From Aliikangiella sp964411875 (GTDB taxonomy: Bacteria > Pseudomonadota > Gammaproteobacteria > Enterobacterales > Kangiellaceae), in assembly GCA_964411875.1 (NCBI GenBank), contig CAYPMT010000018.1, positions 1 through 29,576 on the forward strand: a DNA stretch of 29,576 bases. Direction: 5' to 3'. The notes below the pieces were generated by a model that saw only the letters and a program-made list of their open reading frames with translations, searched no databases and was not told the origin of the DNA. This document shows, piece after piece, positions 23,666-29,576 of the stretch. Numbering within the stretch: the first letter of the stretch is position 1; the number at the start of each line of letters is the position of its first letter. The position numbers and the translations under genes were made by a program.

Positions 23666-25560
23666 ACTTTTATCTCTTCAATAATTTTGTAATTATCAAG
23701 CCTAATAACAACTAATAACCCATTAGAGTCCATGTTGTTTTGTAAAAAAATAGTACCTTCATTCAGCTCAACAATTGCCTTACAAATTGATAAACCAAGA
23801 CCTGTTCCTGCAATTCGTGAGTCACGATTATCCAAGCGAGTAAACTTATCAAAAAGTCGTTCTTGTTGTTCATCTGGAACACCCGGCCCATTATCGGAAA
23901 TTCTTAGCTCTATTTTATTATCTTTTAGGATAGCATCTAATTTAACTTCTGCATCAAAGGCTGTATATTTAGAAATATTTTCAAGAATATTTTGTAAAAC
24001 TTGAGGAAATAAAACAGCATCAACTTTGATGCCCAAGTCATTGTCTGGCACGTCTATTATGATATTACGTTCACCAAGCTGGGTAGAAAATCGAGCAATC
24101 GCTTCACTAAACAAAGAGTGTACACTTAACCATTGCTTGTTTATCTTCATATAGCCAGATTCAATTTTTGTCATATCCAAAATGTTGGTAATTGACTGAT
24201 TTAAACGCTCCGCTTCTTCAATAGCTGTACCAATAAGTTCTTCACGCTGTTTTCTAGTTAATGATTCATCCATATGTCTAATCGATGAAAGCGAACCAAT
24301 AATAGAAACTAAAGGTGTTTTTAAATCATGTGAAACCGAAGAGAGTAACGAATTTCTGAGACTTTCTCGTTGATGTTTTAATTTTATATCTTGCGACTCC
24401 ATCATCAACTCAGAGCGCTCTACTGCAAGTGCGACTTGATAAGCTAGCGCCTCAATTAACTTTTCATTCCGAAAACCAGAGTTTATTGCTACACCTAATA
24501 TACCAACAGATTTTCGTGGTGTAGAGATAGGGTAATAGGTCCACTTCTCTGCATGAATAATTTCTTGCTTATGATAGGAGGATAATGCCAAGGAGGGATC
24601 TTCTTGCCAAGTTTCAGGAAAAACACTTATTAAGTCTTCATTTTTTAAAAGTACGACAACATTACTCTGTAAAATTTCTTGAAGATTTAATGCCATTGCT
24701 TGAATGTTTTTTTCACAATCAGAAATATCATCAATTTCTTTAGTTAAATCTTGCAATGCTCTAGCAGCTAACTCACGTTCTCTTAGAATAGTCATCTTAC
24801 GTTTGTATGCATCGGCAAAAGCAACAGAGACTAACGATGCACTCAAAAACAATGTAAAATTTAAAACGTCACTAAATTGATCCAGAGCAAACTCATAAAA
24901 TGGTAAAATAAATAGATAGTTGTACAAGATAAAGCTCATAAAAGCCGCAACAATTGCTGGCCAAACACCATAACGCAACGCAGAAAAAACAATCGCTAAT
25001 AAATAAATCATTGAAACATTATAAATGCTTGCATTAAATTTATATTCAGGTAATGACTCTTGAATAAAATCAATAACAAGTGTCAAAATAAGAATCAACG
25101 TCATGCTGACGAAATAACCCCACCAACCCTTTTTAATCGGGTTAACTGGCACATCAACTTGTTGGTCCAATGAAACTACTTGAAGCTGAAAGGATTTATT
25201 ATGCCTACGTAAATCATCTGCTAGACTGGACTGAAAAAAGCTTAGCAAGGAATTTTTTTTCGCTTCGCCAATAATGAGATAAGATAATTGATTAACTTCT
25301 ACTTTTTGAATAATATTTTTAAGTAAATTTTGCGATGGAATATGGGTGATTTGAGCTCCGGCTTCTCTGGCCTGATCAATTGATAACCGAAGTCTTTCTC
25401 GGCTTAGCGAATCTAGTCGGTAATGTTCATCATCAACGCATATAACAAGCCAAGTACAAGCATCAAGCCTGGCAACATTTATTGCTTCCGCAATTAATTG
25501 CGAATTATCAGATAAAGGATCAAGTAAAACACCTAATCGTTTATTTGTATCCTTGATCAT
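23662..25560 (-). CDS. kdpD: Short KdpD-type sensor kinase lacking the N-terminal KdpD domain
   Basis: This is a membrane histidine kinase of 632 residues against 894 in E. coli KdpD. It begins directly with the universal-stress-protein-like domain (about residues 8-130). Four close membrane helices of the DUF4118 type follow (about 146-250), then a GAF-like region, HisKA with His411 in SHDLKTPL, and a HATPase domain with DNGPGVP and GTGLGLSI. The usual N-terminal domain of about 230 residues, with its ATP-binding motifs and the c-di-AMP-binding site known in some species, is absent. No coding extension is visible upstream, where a terminator hairpin lies 71 bases away. It is coupled to kdpE. 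The ATG has no clear ribosome site. Confidence 0.88.
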   Translation of the reverse strand: MIKDTNKRLGVLLDPLSDNSQLIAEAINVARLDACTWLVICVDDEHYRLDSLSRERLRLSIDQAREAGAQITHIPSQNLLKNIIQKVEVNQLSYLIIGEAKKNSLLSFFQSSLADDLRRHNKSFQLQVVSLDQQVDVPVNPIKKGWWGYFVSMTLILILTLVIDFIQESLPEYKFNASIYNVSMIYLLAIVFSALRYGVWPAIVAAFMSFILYNYLFILPFYEFALDQFSDVLNFTLFLSASLVSVAFADAYKRKMTILRERELAARALQDLTKEIDDISDCEKNIQAMALNLQEILQSNVVVLLKNEDLISVFPETWQEDPSLALSSYHKQEIIHAEKWTYYPISTPRKSVGILGVAINSGFRNEKLIEALAYQVALAVERSELMMESQDIKLKHQRESLRNSLLSSVSHDLKTPLVSIIGSLSSIRHMDESLTRKQREELIGTAIEEAERLNQSITNILDMTKIESGYMKINKQWLSVHSLFSEAIARFSTQLGERNIIIDVPDNDLGIKVDAVLFPQVLQNILENISKYTAFDAEVKLDAILKDNKIELRISDNGPGVPDEQQERLFDKFTRLDNRDSRIAGTGLGLSICKAIVELNEGTIFLQNNMDSNGLLVVIRLDNYKIIEEIKV

Positions 25561-25630
25561 TTTTTATGGTCTATTTTTCATAATGAATTTAAAGTCGGCG
25601 CTTAGATTTAGATTATCAACTGAATAAAAA

Positions 25631-25672
25631 AATAAAAGGAGCCAAGCTTTACAGTATAGCTCCTTTTTTATT
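25631..25672. terminator. Bidirectional intrinsic terminator
   Basis: AAAAGGAGC (25634-25642) pairs with GCTCCTTTT (25659-25667) as a 9-bp stem. On the minus strand the stem runs into CCTTTTATTTTTTTATT, so it can end transcription of the periplasmic-protein gene 16 bases upstream and insulate kdpD. On the plus strand it runs into CCTTTTTTATTT. Confidence 0.8.
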
Positions 25673-25687
25673 TAACTCAATGGTTTA

Positions 25688-26245
25688 CTATTTAGAAAAA
25701 GGTAGTGATGAATGATGGACATTAATTTTAAGCTTACCGTCTCTATCTTTCATATAGCCAAGTGTATATTCAACTTTAACTTCTTCTTTACTGCCTACCG
25801 GTGTAAAGTAATAGTTGCCCATAGCAATAGCTGAATCAGTATCAATAATGATATCTTGTTCGCCAAAACGAGCATTTGACCAAGGCTTAATGGCAAAACC
25901 TTTATCTTCGCTGATTACACCACCAACAAAATAGGATAACGCTTGATCAAAGTTTTCTCTAAACTGATCATCTGAAGCAAGTGTTGGTTTAAATAATACT
26001 TCACTTTTTCCATAAGCATAAAGGTCTTCAATATGTTGTTTAGCTCTCTGTTTAAAATTACCTTTCTCAAGATAAACCTTACTAATAGCAACAATACCGT
26101 CAGCCCATTGTTCTTGTGCAGCTAAAACTTCTTGCTTAGTGATCTGTTGATCAGCTAGCGCTGCTTTTGTTACTTTCTGATCAGCTGCATAAGTGGTTGT
26201 AGCTGTAACACCAATTAAACATAATGCTGAGAATAGTTTTTTCAT
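25688..26245 (-). CDS. Periplasmic protein, homologues often mislabelled phosphoribosyl-AMP cyclohydrolase
   Basis: This 185-residue exported protein has a clear signal peptide (MKKLFSALCLIGVTATTTYA, cut near residue 20). The mature part has EQWADGIVAISKVY, LYAYGKSEVLFKPT, ALSYFVGG, FAIKPWSNARF and LKINVHHSSLPF. From memory, marine gammaproteobacterial relatives are labelled phosphoribosyl-AMP cyclohydrolase. It shows no HisI zinc-binding Cys motif, so that label should not be trusted. The shape suggests an NTF2/SnoaL-like alpha+beta fold, by inference. I chose the ATG at 26245 because GGGAG lies 7 bases upstream and the signal peptide begins there; a start at 26317 would put 24 residues before it. 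The promoter resembles that of the DUF2490 gene. Confidence 0.82.
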   Translation of the reverse strand: MKKLFSALCLIGVTATTTYAADQKVTKAALADQQITKQEVLAAQEQWADGIVAISKVYLEKGNFKQRAKQHIEDLYAYGKSEVLFKPTLASDDQFRENFDQALSYFVGGVISEDKGFAIKPWSNARFGEQDIIIDTDSAIAMGNYYFTPVGSKEEVKVEYTLGYMKDRDGKLKINVHHSSLPFSK

Positions 26246-26291
26246 GAGTTTGCTCCCGTCAATTAATAGATAGTATTTATTTTTGGATTGT

Positions 26292-26309
26292 ACCCAATAA
26301 TTATTGGGT
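26292..26309. promoter_or_regulatory. Perfect 18-bp palindrome upstream of the periplasmic-protein gene
   Basis: ACCCAATAATTATTGGGT is fully symmetric and lies 47-64 bases before the ATG at 26245. If the promoter at 26320-26349 is used, it falls at about +4 to +21 of the transcript. If TTGTGG (26317-26312) and TACAAT (26292-26287) form the promoter instead, the palindrome fills a 19-base spacer, the arrangement seen for MerR-family regulators such as SoxR. It is an operator candidate. Confidence 0.55.
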
Positions 26310-26319
26310 GCCCACAAGA

Positions 26320-26386
26320 ATAATATTCGATAGCAACATAGGAAAACAATATTGACTTAATAATATGAGTATATATAAAGCATATA
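26320..26386 (-). promoter_or_regulatory. Promoter and upstream block of the periplasmic-protein gene (copy A)
   Basis: On the minus strand TTGTTT (26349-26344), an 18-base spacer and TATTAT (26325-26320) make a promoter. Upstream of it, 26341-26386 aligns without gaps to 27216-27261 at 35 of 46 positions by my count. The second copy stands in the same place relative to the DUF2490 promoter, so a shared regulator is suspected. Confidence 0.55.
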
Positions 26387-26392
26387 TGCTTT
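26377..26392. repeat. 16-bp palindrome AAAGCATATATGCTTT
   Basis: A perfect palindrome at the upstream edge of block A, followed by TT on the plus strand. It lies 84 bases past the DUF2490 stop and could weakly terminate that gene or be part of the regulatory block. Only half of it (AAGCATATA) is kept in block B. Confidence 0.4.
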
Positions 26393-26475
26393 TTATTACA
26401 CAATTAAGCACAAAAAGCACTCAAAATCACAAAGGCTTAGAGTTTAAGCTAAATGGTTATTTAACAAATAAGCTT

Positions 26476-27159
26476 TTAAAGTTTAGCGAACCAAGAAAAT
26501 CCAACCACATGATTGGTTCGATTATCACTCCCGAATCGATTGATTTGGTTGTTTATGTAACCAAACTCAAGCCTATTTTTGTCATTAACTTGATAATTAA
26601 AACCCAGGAATAAACGATTTTGATCAATACCACTATTTTGTCCCCAGTTAGTATCATTTAAACCAACAAATAGCTCATTAGCAATCACATAAGAAAAATT
26701 AGAACCCTCAATAAATTTAGTCCAGCGCAAAAACTGTCTAACTCGATGACCAACACCACCATTTTCACGGTCACGCTGCTCCAATCGAGTACGGCCTGAA
26801 AAGTCACCACTGAATATTCCTGGTAATTTATAAAGCGCTTGTTGCCAAACCCTATCTTCCTCAATGTCTGCATCGGGGTGGCTAGTAACTCGTGCATAAC
26901 CAAGCCAAAGCGTTATATTTTTAGAGTAATTCATACCAATCGCTGGTCGGATAATACTGACGCCCAACCTACCTGCATCATCAGAAAAACGGGCATGACC
27001 ATCAAACCAAACCAGTAACTCATTATCTTCAGAAATAGGTCCGTTGATAGCAAATGACGTCCAAAACTGATTATCTTCATCACTATTAGCTTGGGCACTA
27101 TTTACCAAGCATAAACAAAAAAAACCTAAAAACAGCTTTAAAAAACGAATTTTAAGCAT
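26476..27159 (-). CDS. DUF2490 family outer-membrane-type beta-barrel protein
   Basis: This 227-residue exported protein has a signal peptide (residues 1-24, cut near AQA-NS). The rest alternates in beta-strand fashion, with FWTSFAINGPI, RPAIGMNYSKNITLWLGYARV, GRTRLEQRDRENGGVGHRVRQFLRW and a C-terminal HVVGFSWFAKL; the aromatic C terminus is typical of outer-membrane barrels. The pattern fits DUF2490, whose function is unknown to me. The ATG has GAGG at 7 bases. Its promoter region shares a 46-base block with the downstream periplasmic-protein gene. Confidence 0.85.
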   Translation of the reverse strand: MLKIRFLKLFLGFFCLCLVNSAQANSDEDNQFWTSFAINGPISEDNELLVWFDGHARFSDDAGRLGVSIIRPAIGMNYSKNITLWLGYARVTSHPDADIEEDRVWQQALYKLPGIFSGDFSGRTRLEQRDRENGGVGHRVRQFLRWTKFIEGSNFSYVIANELFVGLNDTNWGQNSGIDQNRLFLGFNYQVNDKNRLEFGYINNQINRFGSDNRTNHVVGFSWFAKL

Positions 27160-27194
27160 AAACTACCTCAGTTAATTAATTGACTATTGTTGCG

Positions 27195-27261
27195 AGTTTA
27201 GTTGAGCGATAGATAAGAAAACAATGTTAACTTGAGCAAACAAATATATAAAAAGCATATA
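27195..27261 (-). promoter_or_regulatory. Promoter and upstream block of the DUF2490 gene (copy B)
   Basis: On the minus strand TTGTTT (27224-27219), an 18-base spacer and TAAACT (27200-27195) form the promoter, 36 bases before the ATG. The block 27216-27261 is the second copy of the element at 26341-26386, sharing AACTT and ATATATAAA-type and GCATATA stretches at equal spacing. Confidence 0.55.
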
Positions 27262-27409
27262 CAACAGGCATCGCTATTTTCACACATTACAACTCAATTG
27301 ATTATTAGTTTTCAAGTGGCTCAAATTGTACGTATAATAGCCAACATGACTATTTGCTAGAAGAAATTAGAGACAACATATTAACTAATTTATACTTGTA
27401 AGCAACATT

Positions 27410-27499
27410 TGGCGGTGAGAGAGGGATTCGAACCCTCGAACGGTTTAACCCGTTACACACTTTCCAGGCGTGCTCCTTCAACCACTCGGACACCTCACC
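27410..27499 (-). tRNA. tRNA-Ser (anticodon GGA)
   Basis: The minus strand folds as a class II tRNA of 90 nt with encoded CCA. The acceptor arms GGTGAGG and TCTCACC pair (last pair G-U), the discriminator is G, the anticodon stem-loop contains CCTGGAAAG with anticodon GGA, the long variable arm is AACGGGTTAAACCGTT, and the T arm is GAGGGTTCGAATCCCTC. It reads UCC and UCU codons. It stands alone, with no other tRNA beside it. Confidence 0.96.
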
Positions 27500-27824
27500 T
27501 ATTCGGCTTTTTATTGATAATTATTCCAAACCTGTCACAAAAATGACTCATTCTATGCTAATAAGCTATTGAATTTATTGTAATAATTAGATAAAAATAA
27601 GGTATGATCTATTTGTTTAAATAAATCAAATTGATTAATGTGGATAATCTTGTTTTTTTATCCAAACTAATCCTTGGTAAATAAATATCATTCAAAATTA
27701 ACCAAGGCGCGTAGATTATACAATATACTTATAAATGGCAATGGTTTATAACACCATATAGTATACCCAACAATAAAAAATAAACGTTTCAGTAAACAAA
27801 CATAATAATTACTAAGGATCCATT
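27500..27824. other. 325-base region before the pilU-like gene
   Basis: No gene is seen. It contains an exact DnaA-box match (TGTGGATAA, 27639-27647) facing a TTATCCA at 27658, giving a 7-bp inverted repeat around a 10-base T-rich loop. A second inverted repeat is CCTTGGT (27672-27678) with ACCAAGG (27701-27707). Several AT-rich -10-like boxes such as TATACAAT occur near 27718, but no good -35 box marks one promoter. Confidence 0.4.
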
Positions 27825-28964
27825 ATGGATATTAAATTGCTCTTAAGACTAATGGCTGAAAAAAATGCTTCTGATTTATTTTTTAGCACGGGTGCAGCAC
27901 CCCATATGAAAATTGAAGGTGTTTCCACGGCTATGGGGCAAGGTGCTATGCCGCCTGGTGCAATTAAAGATATTGCCTATCAATTAATGGATGAAAAACA
28001 AATCGAAGAATTTGAACAAGAGTGGGAACAAAACTTTGCTATTTCCGTTGATGATATTGGTCGCTTTCGAGTCAATGTATTTATGCAACGTGGTGAAGTG
28101 GGTATGGTTATGCGTCATATTAAGTCAGAGGTTGCGAGCCTAGAAGAGTTAAAACTGCCAAAGCCTGTCGCTGATTTAGTTATGGGGCGCTCTGGATTAG
28201 TCTTAGTTTGTGGCCCTACCGGCAGCGGAAAGTCTACAACACTTGCCGCTATGATTGACCATCGTAATCGACGTGATACTAGCCATATATTAACTGTTGA
28301 AGATCCTATTGAATTTCTGCATGAACATAAATTATCTATTATCGATCAACGAGAAATTGGAGTAGATACTAAAAGCTTTCATAATGGTTTAAAGAATGCC
28401 ATGCGAGAAGCACCCGATGTCATTTTAATTGGTGAAATCCGTGATGAAGAAGCCATGAAGTATGCAATTAGTTATGCTCAAACTGGTCACCTATGTTTAG
28501 CAACAATTCATGGTAATAACGCTAAACAAGTGCTGGAAAGAATTAGAAACTTAATTCCCGTCGAGCAGCGTGAATCAGTTATGAAAGAACTGGCGAGTGT
28601 TTTAAATGGCATTGTTTCTCAGCGACTTGTTATGAGCCAACAAGGTAAGCGTGTTGCAGCCCTCGAAATTATGTTGAAGTCCCCAGATATTAGAGAAATC
28701 ATTCAAAAAGGAAACCTCGAAGAGTTAAGAAAAGCCATTGAAAAACATCAAATGGATGGCATGATGTCTTTCGATCAATGTTTATTTAAACTGTATAAAC
28801 AAAACGTTATTACTAAAGATGATGCCTTAAAGTTTGCCGAATCAAAAACCGACTTAAACTTACAAATGCGTTTATCGGAAAGTGGCCAAAAGACGTCTTC
28901 AATGGATTCGAAAGACAATAAAAAGCCTGGTAATAAAGCCCCTAGTTTTTCAACAAAACTTTAG
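27825..28964 (+). CDS. pilU: PilT/PilU family type IV pilus retraction ATPase
   Basis: This hexameric secretion-type ATPase works in the cytoplasm to retract type IV pili. It has 379 residues. The N-terminal PAS-like domain starts MDIKLLLRLMAEKNASDLFF, closer to PilU than to PilT. Walker A GPTGSGKST is at residues 130-138. The Asp/His boxes and Walker B follow (VEDPIEFLHEH, DVILIGEIRDEEAM), and GHLCLATIHGNN is the His box. The C-terminal tail after residue 355 is polar and variable. The ATG has an AAGGA site at 6 bases. No pilT lies next to it, whereas in pseudomonads pilT precedes pilU, so a separate PilT2-like paralogue cannot be excluded. Confidence 0.85.
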   Translation: MDIKLLLRLMAEKNASDLFFSTGAAPHMKIEGVSTAMGQGAMPPGAIKDIAYQLMDEKQIEEFEQEWEQNFAISVDDIGRFRVNVFMQRGEVGMVMRHIKSEVASLEELKLPKPVADLVMGRSGLVLVCGPTGSGKSTTLAAMIDHRNRRDTSHILTVEDPIEFLHEHKLSIIDQREIGVDTKSFHNGLKNAMREAPDVILIGEIRDEEAMKYAISYAQTGHLCLATIHGNNAKQVLERIRNLIPVEQRESVMKELASVLNGIVSQRLVMSQQGKRVAALEIMLKSPDIREIIQKGNLEELRKAIEKHQMDGMMSFDQCLFKLYKQNVITKDDALKFAESKTDLNLQMRLSESGQKTSSMDSKDNKKPGNKAPSFSTKL

Positions 28965-28988
28965 TTCAAGCTTTTATTTTAGCTTGAA
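28965..28988. terminator. Possible terminator between pilU and the sulfotransferase-like gene
   Basis: TTCAAGCT and AGCTTGAA form an 8-bp stem with an 8-base T-rich loop, directly after the pilU stop and 29 bases from the stop of the convergent gene. The T run after it is short (AGTTT), so it is weak. Confidence 0.4.
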
Positions 28989-29016
28989 AGTTTACAACAA
29001 TAACTTAGCAAAGTTT

Positions 29017-29576
29017 CTACCAAGGGCAGTGGCCGATCAATTCAATCAGCTGCTCTCTATCCTGCTTTAACTGTTGCTTAATATGTTGAGCTGTTTTCTC
29101 ATCGAGTGCTTCGTAAGCTTTTTCTACCCGATTAAAATTAAGTATCCCATGTCGAATTTTAACGGCATATGAATGAGGTATTAAGCGTCTCAAAAAGCTT
29201 TTAAGTCCACTTTTAGATTTAAAAAGCTTATTGGTTAAACGCGATAACCAAACATATTTAGCAACAGCTGCTTTATTGTGTTTTTTTAAATCTAAAGTTT
29301 GTTTTGCTTCAAATAATGAATGACCAATAAATGCTTCTACTTTAGCTAGTTCATTCTTAGCCTCTCTTTTATAGTCTTCATTAAAAACGATCAGAACATT
29401 ATCTTTGCCTAAAAGGTCATAAGCGGTTTTAATCTTATCGGCATAAGTACTATTTCTAATATACAGAGCTGACTGCCAATAAACAGCATCTTCAGTAAAA
29501 CGTTTATCTTCTAAAGCTAAGGCTTCATCAAATGTTTTACTTTCAAGTCCCTGTAATTTGGCATAATTATAAGCAG
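29017..29576 (-). CDS. Sulfotransferase-like protein, C-terminal part (5' end outside window)
   Basis: The visible 185 codons lack the start. The segment YADKIKTAYDLLGKDNVLIVFNEDYKREAKNELAKVEAFIG fits the part of the sulfotransferase fold after the PAPS 3'-phosphate site. The ending FNRVEKAYEALDEKTAQHIKQQLKQDREQLIELIG is the usual C-terminal helix of the same family, which transfers sulfate from PAPS to sugars or other acceptors. The PAPS-binding motifs would lie in the missing N-terminal part, so activity cannot be judged. It is convergent with pilU. The middle of this piece is Lys-rich and divergent. Confidence 0.68.
   Translation of the reverse strand, partial: AYNYAKLQGLESKTFDEALALEDKRFTEDAVYWQSALYIRNSTYADKIKTAYDLLGKDNVLIVFNEDYKREAKNELAKVEAFIGHSLFEAKQTLDLKKHNKAAVAKYVWLSRLTNKLFKSKSGLKSFLRRLIPHSYAVKIRHGILNFNRVEKAYEALDEKTAQHIKQQLKQDREQLIELIGHCPW

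Noticed and set aside
26365..26613. An 82-codon plus-strand frame between the periplasmic-protein and DUF2490 genes.
   Set aside because: Over half of it is antisense to the conserved C terminus of the DUF2490 gene, it has no ribosome site, and its sequence resembles no family I know.
1..29576. CRISPR arrays, insertion sequences, prophage genes, rRNA.
   Set aside because: I looked for regular spaced repeats, transposase or integrase motifs, phage structural genes and rRNA signatures and found none.

Overview
The window looks like chromosomal core sequence from an AT-rich (judged by eye, not counted) marine-type gammaproteobacterium. Support comes from the dnaX-ybaB-recR cluster with a neighbouring 4.5S SRP RNA gene, sppA-ansA, rluC next to a HAD phosphatase, ETF and ETF-QO genes of the Pseudomonas type, and small families typical of Gammaproteobacteria (DUF5062, DUF1820, DUF2490, long-form QueF). 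Order and genus cannot be fixed from the sequence alone. I saw no insertion sequence, prophage, CRISPR array or rRNA. A run of 10 N at 21442-21451 marks an assembly gap.

Layout. Positions 1-3330 hold the electron-transfer module: etfB-etfA on the minus strand, divergent from ETF-quinone oxidoreductase. Positions 3488-6225 hold htpX, a CoA-binding protein and an exported M24 peptidase on the plus strand. From 6250 to 9761 lie small genes (a membrane peptide, DUF5062, a DUF4124-like protein, a PilZ protein, queF, DUF1820), mostly minus strand, with smrA on the plus strand. A class I methyltransferase is followed by 694 bases without a gene, then ttcA and yceF (plus). Convergent to these are rluC, a HAD phosphatase and an EamA transporter (minus), behind an apparently orphan hicB. 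sppA and ansA follow, then a DUF4234-like protein, recR, ybaB, dnaX and ffs on the minus strand. Positions 22973-27159 hold kdpE, a short kdpD, a periplasmic protein and a DUF2490 protein. The window ends with tRNA-Ser(GGA), a PilT/PilU ATPase and the 3' part of a sulfotransferase-like gene.

How genes work together. EtfAB collects electrons from flavoprotein dehydrogenases and ETF-QO passes them to quinone. DnaX, YbaB and RecR form the familiar replication and recombination operon. TtcA, RluC, QueF and tRNA-Ser belong to RNA modification and translation. HtpX and SppA are inner-membrane proteases.

Most notable signals. (1) dnaX has an A10 slippery run followed 10 nt later by a 9-bp hairpin. 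A -1 shift there meets a stop after four codons, as expected for programmed production of the gamma subunit. (2) The periplasmic-protein gene and the DUF2490 gene share a matching upstream block (35 of 46 positions, ungapped) placed identically against a predicted -35 and an 18-base spacer, which suggests a small regulon. (3) KdpD lacks the usual N-terminal KdpD domain and no kdpFABC is visible. (4) Perfect palindromes lie at the starts of etfB and of the periplasmic-protein gene.
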